The notes below the pieces were generated by a model. The model searched no databases. It saw nothing but the letters and a program-made list of their open reading frames with translations, and was not told the DNA's origin. Below, in pieces: positions 56,810-64,000 of a DNA stretch of 64,000 nucleotides; position 1 is the first letter of the stretch, and every line of letters starts with the position of its first letter. This DNA is from Microcystis aeruginosa NIES-4325 (GTDB lineage Bacteria > Cyanobacteriota > Cyanobacteriia > Cyanobacteriales > Microcystaceae), in contig NZ_BJKP01000015.1 of NCBI RefSeq assembly GCF_008974145.1, positions 1 through 64,000 on the forward strand, written 5' to 3'. The position numbers and the translations under genes are program-made.

Positions 56810-57751
56810 TCAAGTCACTTGAATGCCTGTATCGGTGATTGGGGCTATCCAAAATTGTAGATCGGGAGCGACGAGAATTTCCCGGGCCTCTTTAACGATA
56901 GTTTCCGCCACTTCCTGAGATGAACAGAGAGTAAAAACCGTCGGGCCAGAGCCTGACATCATCGTTCCCAATCCGCCTAAATCCCCCAAAACCTGTCTTA
57001 ACTCGGCAACGAGGGGAAATTCGGGTAAAACCACCTTTTCGAGGTCATTGTGGATAAATTTGCCGATAGCGGCTGGTTTTTTCTGTGCGATCGCTTGTAC
57101 CAAAGCCCCGGAACTCACCTGCTGACGGCGGTGATGAAAGTCCTCTGGAGAAGACAGATAGGTATCCTGAAATTTTTGTCGATAGCTTTGGTAGGCCCAG
57201 GGTGTAGAAACGGATAAATGATCGTATTTGGCTAAAATCACCCATAATCCAGTTAGAGGAGCGATCGGATCGAGAATTTCTCCCCTTCCCGTACAGATAA
57301 CCGTTCCTCCTGTCACACAAAAGGAAGTATCGGACCCCAATCTTGCCGCTAAAGTTTCTAATTCCGGACGGGTTAACCCTAATTCCCAGATTAAATCGAT
57401 GCCGACTAACACCGCCGCCGCATTGGTGGAACCCCCCGCTAAACCGGCAGCCACGGGAATATATTTCTCGATGATGATATCGATGCCGCCGTAATTGGCA
57501 AAGACGCGGGGGAATTCCCTCGCCATCAAAGTGGCAGCCCGATGGGCGAGATTACTGCTATCTTGGGGGACTAGGGGATGAGAGCAAAAGAGACGGAATT
57601 CCTGTAATCCGTTCGGCCGGAGAGTGATGCGATCGCATAATCCCACCGTCTGCATCACCATCACTAACTCGTGGAAACCATCAGGGCGATCGCCAACGAT
57701 TTCTAGATATAAATTAATTTTAGCGGGGGCTAGAAGGGTATAACTGTGCAT
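56810..57751 (-). CDS. ispE: 4-diphosphocytidyl-2-C-methyl-D-erythritol kinase
   Basis: IspE, 313 residues, is a GHMP kinase of the MEP isoprenoid pathway. LLAPAKINLYLEIVGDRPDGFHEL at the N-terminus carries the conserved Lys; the GHMP ATP loop is PVAAGLAGGSTNAAAVL (about 94-110); MSGSGPTVFTL (about 271-281) is the C-terminal motif. It follows rsmA by 16 bp, a common cyanobacterial pairing. Confidence 0.95.
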   Translation of the reverse strand: MHSYTLLAPAKINLYLEIVGDRPDGFHELVMVMQTVGLCDRITLRPNGLQEFRLFCSHPLVPQDSSNLAHRAATLMAREFPRVFANYGGIDIIIEKYIPVAAGLAGGSTNAAAVLVGIDLIWELGLTRPELETLAARLGSDTSFCVTGGTVICTGRGEILDPIAPLTGLWVILAKYDHLSVSTPWAYQSYRQKFQDTYLSSPEDFHHRRQQVSSGALVQAIAQKKPAAIGKFIHNDLEKVVLPEFPLVAELRQVLGDLGGLGTMMSGSGPTVFTLCSSQEVAETIVKEAREILVAPDLQFWIAPITDTGIQVT

Positions 57752-57767
57752 TTGTCAAGGAAAAAAT

Positions 57768-58574
57768 CTAAAATTTTGGCAATTGACCTAATTTTTCCGC
57801 CAAGTCAATCCATTGCGATAAACTGAGGTCTTCGGCGCGAGCGAGGGGATTAATTTCTAATTGTGTCAGGATTTGGCTTAATCGATCGCTATCTAGACAA
57901 TTTTTTAGATTATTGCGTAACATTTTGCGCCGGTTGGCAAAACCCCAGCTAATTAAAGTGGACAAAAAGGCAGCATTACTGACATTATTCGGCAAAACAC
58001 GTGGTAAAAGCTGAATTACCGCCGAATCCACCTGGGGAGGCGGGGAAAAGGCCCGCCGGGGGACATCACAAATCCATTGACAATCGGCAAGGTATTGAAT
58101 GCGGACGCTGAGAGCGCTGTAAGCTTTGGTGGAGGGGACAGCGACTAATCTTTCGGCGACTTCTTTCTGGACCAAGAGGGTAATACTCTGGTAAGGGGGG
58201 GTGAAGGGATGGGCGATCGAACCGAGCAGCTTTTCGAGGATCGGACTGGTGATATTATAGGGAATATTAGCCACTACTTTATTAACCGGCGGCAGTTGCT
58301 CCGGTTTAAGGGTAAGAAAGTCCCCTGGTATGAGATGAAAGTTATCTTGTTGGCCAAATTTTTTATTTAAAATTGTCCATAGATCTCGATCGATTTCTAC
58401 AGCAACAACCAATTGAGCGCCATCGAGAAGACGACGGGTTAAAATGCCTGTACCCGGGCCGATTTCTAATACCCGATCCTCTGATTGTAAATTAGCAGCG
58501 TCGATGATGCGATCGAGTATCGATTCATCTTTTAACCAATGTTGTCCAAAACGTTTACGCGGTTGAATTTTCAT
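57768..58574 (-). CDS. rsmA: 16S rRNA dimethyladenosine transferase
   Basis: RsmA (KsgA), 268 residues, dimethylates two adjacent adenines at the 3' end of 16S rRNA. SAM motif VLEIGPGTGILTRRLL (about 35-50) and catalytic NIPYNITSPI (about 104-113) are intact, as is the C-terminal RRKMLRNNL region. ATG at 58572-58574. Confidence 0.95.
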   Translation of the reverse strand: MKIQPRKRFGQHWLKDESILDRIIDAANLQSEDRVLEIGPGTGILTRRLLDGAQLVVAVEIDRDLWTILNKKFGQQDNFHLIPGDFLTLKPEQLPPVNKVVANIPYNITSPILEKLLGSIAHPFTPPYQSITLLVQKEVAERLVAVPSTKAYSALSVRIQYLADCQWICDVPRRAFSPPPQVDSAVIQLLPRVLPNNVSNAAFLSTLISWGFANRRKMLRNNLKNCLDSDRLSQILTQLEINPLARAEDLSLSQWIDLAEKLGQLPKF

Positions 58575-58698
58575 CCCTCTATTTTAAAGTCAGAGGGTTG
58601 TTCTCGACAATAACACCCCTGAAAATATGGGCAATGCGATCGATAACCGCATCAATTATCATAGAGCCTAGACAAAGATAGCAAAAAAAATAGATACA

Positions 58699-59088
58699 AT
58701 GTCAGATTTGAACGATGTTTTCGCAATTGTAGCAGGAGCGGTTCCGGGTGCGTTATCTCGTTATCATATTACCGAATGGACAAAAGCGAAATTCGGCTTG
58801 CGCTTTCCCTATGGAACCTTTATTATTAACTTAACTGGCTGTCTAGCAATCGGCTTTTTTGGTGCGATTTTACCCAAGTTTCCCTTTTATTCCCACGCAC
58901 TAGATTTAATGGTTAGAACGGGATTTTTAGGAGCCTATACCACCTTTTCTACCTATAGTTTAGATATCCTGATCCTCTGGCGCAATCAACAAAATTTTCT
59001 CAGTCTTGTTTTTGCCGTTGCTAGTATAATTTTCGGATTGATTGCCGTGAGAATCGGGGCTGCTATTGCCCAAGTGTTTCTAGGTTAA
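58699..59088 (+). CDS. crcB: Fluoride channel CrcB/Fluc, first of a tandem pair
   Basis: 129 residues, four membrane spans. Conserved features: GALSRYHITEW, YGTFIINLTGCLAIGFF (pore Asn), and the GFLGAYTTFSTYSLD motif (about 76-90) with the Phe-box. CrcB exports fluoride. It is 19 bp before a second, diverged copy; the pair could form a hetero-dimeric channel as in some bacteria. Confidence 0.92.
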   Translation: MSDLNDVFAIVAGAVPGALSRYHITEWTKAKFGLRFPYGTFIINLTGCLAIGFFGAILPKFPFYSHALDLMVRTGFLGAYTTFSTYSLDILILWRNQQNFLSLVFAVASIIFGLIAVRIGAAIAQVFLG

Positions 59089-59128
59089 TTCTCCAATTTA
59101 TTCACTATTGAAGGGCAGGAGAGACAGC

Positions 59129-59533
59129 ATGGATTTTTTCAGGGGACGTTATAGTTTATCCGTGGCGATTGGGGCTATTTTTGGGGCTTTGAGTCGTTTT
59201 TATATCGCAGAATTAATTGAAAGTATCTTCGGTCAAGAATGGGGATTTTTGGGGACATTTTTTGTTAATATTTCTGGCTGTTTAATTATTGCCTATGTTT
59301 TGACTATGGTTAAGGAAAATATTCGCATAATTGCCCCAGAATTAGGATTGATGCTTGCCACGGGTTTTTGTGGTTCCTATACAACTTTTTCTACCTATAG
59401 TTTGGAGGTTAACAAGTTTTTAGAGCAAGGAAAATTAACTTTCGGTTTAATTTACTGGTTGGGCAGTATTCTTGGGGGGATGATTGCGCTTAAAATTGGA
59501 GTTATTTTAGCAAGAACAGGTTTTCCTAGATGA
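59129..59533 (+). CDS. crcB: Fluoride channel CrcB/Fluc, second of a tandem pair
   Basis: 134 residues from ATG 59129 (MDFFRGRYSLSVAIGAIFG), with an AGGAGAGA ribosome site just upstream; the frame's TTG at 59108 is unlikely to be used. Conserved GALSRFYIAEL, TFFVNISGCLII, and GFCGSYTTFSTYSLEV. It differs clearly from the first copy, so the pair is not a recent duplication. 3' gap leads to the second glgP region. Confidence 0.9.
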   Translation: MDFFRGRYSLSVAIGAIFGALSRFYIAELIESIFGQEWGFLGTFFVNISGCLIIAYVLTMVKENIRIIAPELGLMLATGFCGSYTTFSTYSLEVNKFLEQGKLTFGLIYWLGSILGGMIALKIGVILARTGFPR

Positions 59534-59933
59534 ATTATTAAGGGCGCAAAAATAGATAAATCTAAGCACAATTGAGACTACTTTTTTCCTCTCCCACGCA
59601 TTCCTAACAAGTAATGTCTCCATTGGTTTGAAACCAACTGCCTTCGAGTAATCTTAGTATATGGACTGTTTTGACATTTTCACGCCATCAAGGGGTATAG
59701 AGGGCGATTTTCCCAAGATTATCGCCCCGATAAAACCCGTTCCACCCGTCACCAAAGCACCCATTACTCAAACTTTCCCCTATTTTCACTTCCTATCGGT
59801 AACTGAAATTTAATCTCCTTAACTCTGTCATTACTATACCTTAATCTTAGTCAAGATTTAAGCTTTTCTTGATACAATTTGAGGGCGGGTTATCTTAGAC
59901 TGAGAGCAGCCAATCTTCAGTAAAAACACTCCT
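59534..59933. other. Intergenic region before the second glgP
   Basis: 400 bp holding the glgP promoter and a small relic (59690-59764, minus strand). No transcript signal is clear. Around 59630-59640 there is a palindrome-like GGTTTGAAACC. Confidence 0.4.
59690..59764 (-). pseudogene. N-terminal relic of an NAD-dependent epimerase/SDR
   Basis: From ATG 59764 the frame reads MGALVTGGTGFIGA, the Rossmann start of NAD-dependent sugar epimerases (TGGTGFIG). After about 14 codons the similarity ends and a short unrelated tail follows. Too short to function; an old gene fragment. Confidence 0.4.
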
Positions 59934-62468
59934 ATGGATCCATCTACAGAATCAACTTTTGTTTGTCCGATTATCATCGAAGACGACAGAACAGGATTAG
60001 ACACAGAAACTATCCGACGGGCTTTAAGGGATAATTTACTCTATATTCAAGGTAAATTACCGGAATTAGCCAGTAAAAACGATCTTTACATGGCCTTAGC
60101 TTATACCATCCGCGATCGTTTATTGCAGCGTTGGTTAACCACCCAACAAACCTATCTAAAAAAAGATGTTAGAACCGTTTGTTATCTCTCGGCCGAATTT
60201 TTAGTTGGTCCCCATTTGGCTAATAATTTAATTAATCTCGGTATCTACGAACAAGTCCAGAAAGCTGTCAGCGAATCGGGATTAAAACTAGAAGAATTAA
60301 TTGCCCAGGAAGAAGAACCGGGGTTAGGAAATGGTGGTTTAGGTCGTTTAGCTGCCTGTTATCTCGATTCCCTTTCTACCCTAGAAATTCCAGCTATTGG
60401 TTACGGTATTCGCTACGAATTTGGTATCTTTGATCAAGAAATTCACGACGGTTGGCAGGTAGAAATAACCGATAAGTGGTTACAGTATGGAAATCCCTGG
60501 GAAATTGCCCGACCGGAAGCGGGAGTAGAGGTAAAATTTGGCGGTTATACCGAATCCTATACCGACGAAAATGGTAATTATCGCAGTCGTTGGATTCCCG
60601 ATTATGTAGTCAAAGGAATTCCCTACGATACCCCAATTCTCGGCTATCGAGTGAACACAGCTAATACCATGCGTCTATGGAAATCAGAAGCTTGTGAATC
60701 TTTTGATTTTGGTCGCTTTAATCGCGGCGATTATTATGGCGCGGTAGATAATAAAGTTCACTCGGAAAATATCAGTAAAGTTCTCTATCCTAACGATGAA
60801 CCAATTCAAGGCAAAGAACTACGTTTAGAACAGCAATATTTCTTTGTTTCCTGTTCTCTACAGGATCTGATTCGTATTCACTTATATGAGAACCCCAGTC
60901 TCGATAATTTTCATCAAAAATGGTCGGTACAATTGAATGACACTCACCCTTCTGTCGGGGTAGCTGAGTTAATGCGCTTGTTAATTGATGTGCATCATTT
61001 CGATTGGGATAAAGCTTGGTTTATTACTCAAAATACCTTCGCCTACACCAATCATACTCTTTTGCCGGAAGCTTTAGAAAAATGGCCTTTGAGTATTTTT
61101 GGTCGTCTTTTACCGCGATTAATGGAAATTATCTACGAAATTAACCATCGTTTCTTGGATAAAATTCGCATTATTTATCCCCATGATGACGGCAAAATGT
61201 CCCGTTTATCTATAATCGATGAAAGCGGCGAAAAATACGTCCGTATGGCTCACCTCGCCTGTGTGGGTTCCCAGGCAATTAATGGGGTGGCAGCCCTCCA
61301 TACAGAATTACTTAAAAAAGATGTTCTGCGGGACTTCTATGAACTCTTTCCCGAAAAGTTTAGCAACAAAACCAATGGAGTTACTCCCCGGCGCTGGATA
61401 GTTTCTAGTAATCCCCGCTTAACTTTTGCGATTACAGAAAAAATCGGCGAAAATTGGATTAAGCACCTGGAGGATTTACGCGGTTTAGAAAACTATGTGG
61501 ATGATGGGGGATTTCGGGACTCTTGGCGACGAATTAAATACGATATTAAGGCAGATTTAGCCAATTATATCGATAAAAAAGTCGGCATTAAAGTTGATCC
61601 TAGTACCCTCTTTGATGTGCAGGTAAAACGCATTCACGAATATAAACGGCAACATCTCAACGTTTTACATATTGTCACTCTCTATCATCGCCTCAAAAAT
61701 AATCACAATCTCGATATTACCCCCCGTACCTTTATTTTTGGTGGTAAGGCAGCCCCGGGTTATTTTATGGCGAAATTAATCATTAAATTGATTAATTCTG
61801 TGGCGGAAGTGATCGATAATGATCCGACGATTGGAGGACGCTTAAAAGTGGTTTTCCTACCCGATTATAATGTCACCTTCGGTCAACGGGTTTATCCGGC
61901 TGCCGACTTGTCTGAACAAATTTCCACCGCAGGGAAAGAAGCTTCGGGAACTGGTAATATGAAATTCTCTATGAATGGTGCCTTAACTATCGGTACTCTC
62001 GATGGGGCAAATATCGAAATTCGTGAAGAGGTGGGGGCGGAAAATTTCTTTCTTTTTGGCTTGACAACCGAGGAGGTTTATGCTAAAAAAGCCGCCGGTT
62101 ATAATCCCCAAGAATACTATTATCATAACGAAGAATTGCGGGCAGTATTAGACCTCATTGGTTCGGGATTTTTTAGCCGGGGTGATAGTAGTTTATTCCG
62201 TCCGCTTGTGGATAATCTTATCTACAATGATCCCTATATGTTACTGGCCGATTATCAGTCCTATATCGACTGTCAGGAAGGAGTCGGTTGCGCCTATAAA
62301 GATCAAGAACATTGGAGTCGTTTAGCGATTCTTAATGTGGCCCGCATGGGGAAATTCTCTAGCGATCGATCGATTCGGGAATATTGCGAGGAAATCTGGC
62401 GGGTACAACCAGTAAAGATTGAATTACCTGATTATACTCAAGCTAATGCCGGTTTATCGGTAAATTAG
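59934..62468 (+). CDS. glgP: Glycogen phosphorylase, paralogue 2
   Basis: 844 residues, with the same motifs as the first copy: GLGNGGLGRLAACYLDS, PAIGYGIRYEFGIF, the PLP-lysine segment EASGTGNMKFSMNGALTIGT. The two differ throughout (N-termini, insertions, many substitutions), so they are old paralogues, as in Synechocystis, where the two phosphorylases have different roles. The gene ends with DYTQANAGLSVN, a tail the first copy lacks. Confidence 0.96.
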   Translation: MDPSTESTFVCPIIIEDDRTGLDTETIRRALRDNLLYIQGKLPELASKNDLYMALAYTIRDRLLQRWLTTQQTYLKKDVRTVCYLSAEFLVGPHLANNLINLGIYEQVQKAVSESGLKLEELIAQEEEPGLGNGGLGRLAACYLDSLSTLEIPAIGYGIRYEFGIFDQEIHDGWQVEITDKWLQYGNPWEIARPEAGVEVKFGGYTESYTDENGNYRSRWIPDYVVKGIPYDTPILGYRVNTANTMRLWKSEACESFDFGRFNRGDYYGAVDNKVHSENISKVLYPNDEPIQGKELRLEQQYFFVSCSLQDLIRIHLYENPSLDNFHQKWSVQLNDTHPSVGVAELMRLLIDVHHFDWDKAWFITQNTFAYTNHTLLPEALEKWPLSIFGRLLPRLMEIIYEINHRFLDKIRIIYPHDDGKMSRLSIIDESGEKYVRMAHLACVGSQAINGVAALHTELLKKDVLRDFYELFPEKFSNKTNGVTPRRWIVSSNPRLTFAITEKIGENWIKHLEDLRGLENYVDDGGFRDSWRRIKYDIKADLANYIDKKVGIKVDPSTLFDVQVKRIHEYKRQHLNVLHIVTLYHRLKNNHNLDITPRTFIFGGKAAPGYFMAKLIIKLINSVAEVIDNDPTIGGRLKVVFLPDYNVTFGQRVYPAADLSEQISTAGKEASGTGNMKFSMNGALTIGTLDGANIEIREEVGAENFFLFGLTTEEVYAKKAAGYNPQEYYYHNEELRAVLDLIGSGFFSRGDSSLFRPLVDNLIYNDPYMLLADYQSYIDCQEGVGCAYKDQEHWSRLAILNVARMGKFSSDRSIREYCEEIWRVQPVKIELPDYTQANAGLSVN

Positions 62469-62478
62469 AACAAATCTA

Positions 62479-62511
62479 GGCAGTAGGAGCGTGTTTATCG
62501 GTCCTACTGCC
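62479..62511 (+). terminator. Hairpin after the second glgP
   Basis: GGCAGTAGGA (62479-62488) pairs perfectly with TCCTACTGCC (62502-62511) across a 13-nt loop. No T run follows, so it is either a weak terminator or a transcript-stabilising hairpin. Confidence 0.55.
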
Positions 62512-62553
62512 CACAGGATAACCAGCCCTGGACTACTCTAATCTAGATTTCTA

Positions 62554-62627
62554 CGGGATTGACGGGGCTCGAACCCGCAACTTCCGCCGTGACAGGGCGG
62601 TGCTCTAACCAATTGAACTACAATCCC
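62554..62627 (-). tRNA. tRNA-Asp (GTC anticodon)
   Basis: A 74-nt cloverleaf on the minus strand: acceptor GGGATTG/CAATCCC, D arm GTTC...GAGC, anticodon stem CCGCC/GGCGG with loop CTGTCAC (anticodon GTC), T arm GCGGG-TTCGAGC-CCCGT. Discriminator G, as expected for Asp. CCA is not encoded. Confidence 0.97.
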
Positions 62628-62777
62628 ATTTTTGCCACATTTCTAATTGTAGCTTCATCATTAGGGTTATGTCAAGCACCTCCGGGAAAATTTTTTTGAG
62701 GGAGTGGGGAAGTGGGAAACAATTCATAACTCGGTTTTTAAAGTTGGATTGGGATCAATCCTGAATTAAAGCCAAAA

Positions 62778-62816
62778 AATCCCATGATAAAGAGGATATC
62801 TCTTTACCATGGGATT
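62778..62816. repeat. Long near-perfect hairpin upstream of a small gene
   Basis: AATCCCATG-A-TAAAGAG pairs with CTCTTTA-C-CATGGGATT (16 pairs and one mismatch, 5-nt loop GATAT). It lies 28 bp before the ATG at 62845. It may be a regulatory hairpin in that gene's leader or a terminator-like element for reads from either side. Confidence 0.65.
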
Positions 62817-62844
62817 GTAATTAAGCTTGTTGGGAGCCTGAGCT

Positions 62845-63060
62845 ATGACTAACCCGAATTCGATCGAACAGCTATCGCAAGAATTACTCGATCTAGACCA
62901 AGTGGATGCCGATACTGGGGCAGATTTGCGGCAAAAAGCCCAAGAAATCCTCGCTGAAACCAGTATTGACCTGCCGATTCGAGAAGCGATCGCCGATAGT
63001 CTCAGTCAAGGCAATCAACTACTTACCCTCAAAACCGTCGGCAGGGAAGAAAGTTACTAG
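62845..63060 (+). CDS. Small conserved hypothetical protein
   Basis: A 71-residue soluble, helical, acidic protein (SIEQLSQELLDLDQVDADTG, then IREAIADSLSQGNQL). No recognised domain. It is followed 23 bp later by a lipoprotein gene and may be cotranscribed with it. Confidence 0.55.
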   Translation: MTNPNSIEQLSQELLDLDQVDADTGADLRQKAQEILAETSIDLPIREAIADSLSQGNQLLTLKTVGREESY

Positions 63061-63083
63061 CACATTTGGTGTCAAAAGTCAAG

Positions 63084-63596
63084 ATGAAAGAAAAAAAAAT
63101 TTTTGTCTGGCTGGGGCGATTTTTGACCTCTTTTGGGCTGTTATCGGTGATAAGTGGCTGTAATTCCCCTCTTTTGATCACTCCTCAAGTTCCCGTCGGT
63201 GGTTTAAATAGTTTTGCCCCCGATCAATTCCCCAGTTATAGTGCTGATGGTCGCTATTTAGCCTTCGCTTCCGATCGCTCCGGTCGTCGTAGTATATATT
63301 TATTCGATCTGCAAGAAAAGCGCTTAGTTAATCTCCCTAACCTAAATCGTGGCGATTCTAGCCAAGATCAGCCATCTCTGAATGCTGACGGTCGTTTAAT
63401 TGCCTATATCTCCAGCGAACGCGGTAAAAGTGATGTCATGGTTTATGATCGTTCCCAGTCCCGTGCAACCCTATTAACCGCTAACCTGCGGGGAAGCGTC
63501 CGCAATCCCACCATTAGCGGTGATGGTCGCCAAATTGCCTTTGAAACCAACCAAGACGGTCAATGGAATATTGCGATCGTTAACGGACAATTTTAA
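63084..63596 (+). CDS. TolB-like beta-propeller lipoprotein
   Basis: 170 residues from ATG 63084. A lipoprotein signal peptide ends at LLSVISGC (lipobox, Cys about 28). Three PD40/TolB repeats follow: FPSYSADGRYLAFASDRSG, QPSLNADGRLIAYISSERG, NPTISGDGRQIAFETNQDG. Such short propellers are usually periplasmic. It is much shorter than TolB and there are no tol-pal genes here, so a Tol role is not implied. Confidence 0.82.
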   Translation: MKEKKIFVWLGRFLTSFGLLSVISGCNSPLLITPQVPVGGLNSFAPDQFPSYSADGRYLAFASDRSGRRSIYLFDLQEKRLVNLPNLNRGDSSQDQPSLNADGRLIAYISSERGKSDVMVYDRSQSRATLLTANLRGSVRNPTISGDGRQIAFETNQDGQWNIAIVNGQF

Positions 63597-63603
63597 ACTT
63601 GTT

Positions 63604-64000
63604 CTACTCAGTCTTAATCGTTAAAACCTGCGGGGGAGTAGCATCTGGTGGATATAAAAAATTTACCTGTACTACACGCCAATCGCCAGGAGGAATAGTC
63701 AGAGTCACTAAAGATTGCCCCTCTTGTCCGCGTCTTTGGACGAGATGGAAAAATCTGCTTTGTGCCTGTCCTTGGTCATCGCTATAATTGACGACTACCG
63801 TTCCCCGAAAAAACACTTGTGGGGCAGCCGGATCAAGAAAACGCAAACCCTGCCCGATAAAATCCTCTTTAATCGGTGTTTCTAGCGCAATAGTCACCGT
63901 TTTCGCCTCATCACTTCGATTAAATAGAGGTAAACTTAACCTATATTCCACACCGTAATTACCATGAGCTTGATAGGCCGTATCGGGATAGCGAACTAAC
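63604..64000 (-). CDS. DUF3370-like protein, 5' part outside the window
   Basis: The C-terminal 131 residues of a longer minus-strand gene; the frame is open to the right edge (VRYPDTAYQAHGNYGVEYRL continues upstream). The beta-rich sequence (TVTIALETPIKEDFIGQGL; WRVVQVNFLYPPDATPPQVL) fits the DUF3370 family of exported cyanobacterial proteins. Convergent with the lipoprotein gene (7 bp apart). Function unknown. Confidence 0.65.
   Translation of the reverse strand, partial: LVRYPDTAYQAHGNYGVEYRLSLPLFNRSDEAKTVTIALETPIKEDFIGQGLRFLDPAAPQVFFRGTVVVNYSDDQGQAQSRFFHLVQRRGQEGQSLVTLTIPPGDWRVVQVNFLYPPDATPPQVLTIKTE

Noticed and set aside
58590-58698. Possible fluoride riboswitch before crcB
   Set aside because: The leader has AACCGC and GCCTA fragments in roughly the right order, but the conserved core and pairing of the crcB motif could not be assembled.

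Overview
The window is a piece of a cyanobacterial chromosome, most likely a Microcystis-type unicellular bloom former. It carries photosystem II genes (psbK, psbV), the plastid-type NDH genes ndhC-K-J, dark-operative protochlorophyllide reductase (chlL, chlN), plastid-shared genes (ycf36-like, ycf46, an LPA1/Rep27-like DUF3493 gene), two glycogen phosphorylases, and many HIP1-like GCGATCGC sites. The genus is inferred from the density of restriction, toxin-antitoxin, Rpn-nuclease and MITE debris and from G-rich minisatellites. No 16S gene or other marker in the window proves it.

Layout. 1-2860: a head-to-tail array of Rpn/DUF2887 nuclease genes (two copies, one relic, probably continuing off the left edge), then dapB. 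3.6-7.1 kb: pdhB-secD-secF on the minus strand. 7.6-11.8 kb: an Era-like GTPase, then yqeK, rsfS, a Ycf36-like membrane protein and an asparaginase-like gene. 11.9-15.2 kb: an AT-richer surface-glycan block (transferase-like protein, FkbM methyltransferase, large membrane protein). 15.4-20.8 kb: gatA, an ArsR-type regulator, a pentapeptide-repeat protein, an orphan HEAT-repeat/DNA methyltransferase fusion and a PEP-CTERM protein. 20.9-25.7 kb: psbK, tgt, a hypothetical gene, clpP, gmk, remA-like, a small protein and psbV. 25.7-27.5 kb: a decayed AAA-ATPase/DUF3226 (TOPRIM) pair. 27.7-35.5 kb: ubiD, ndhCKJ, an SH3 protein, ycf46, an Rpn-type gene, tRNA-Thr and DUF3493. 35.7-41.8 kb: an RRM RNA-binding protein, glgP, a uridine phosphorylase and an intact RloA/RloB-type (AbiL-like) ATPase+TOPRIM pair. 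42.0-44.9 kb: chlL-DUF5331-chlN. 45-47.6 kb: a MITE that interrupts a UPF0175 antitoxin relic, a second PEP-CTERM gene and a YefM/YoeB-type module flanked by two copies of its own operator. 47.7-52.8 kb: asnS, a TM2 protein, a ComEA-like HhH protein, a G-rich repeat array and gyrA. 53.0-55.2 kb: a complete type II restriction-modification system (5mC methyltransferase, HNH endonuclease, controller protein) with visible C-boxes on both promoters. 55.4-64 kb: a hypothetical gene plus ureD, ispE, rsmA, tandem crcB, the second glgP, tRNA-Asp, a TolB-like lipoprotein and a partial DUF3370 gene.

How it fits together. Most genes are core housekeeping and photosynthesis genes in short operons. Accessory genome-defence modules sit between them in several states: one intact RM system, one orphan methyltransferase, one intact and one dead ATPase/TOPRIM pair, one intact and one broken toxin-antitoxin locus, and repeated Rpn-nuclease copies. 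The most informative signals are the near-identical C-box sites at both RM promoters, the four separate lesions in the AAA/DUF3226 locus, and the duplicated YefM-type operator after the toxin gene.
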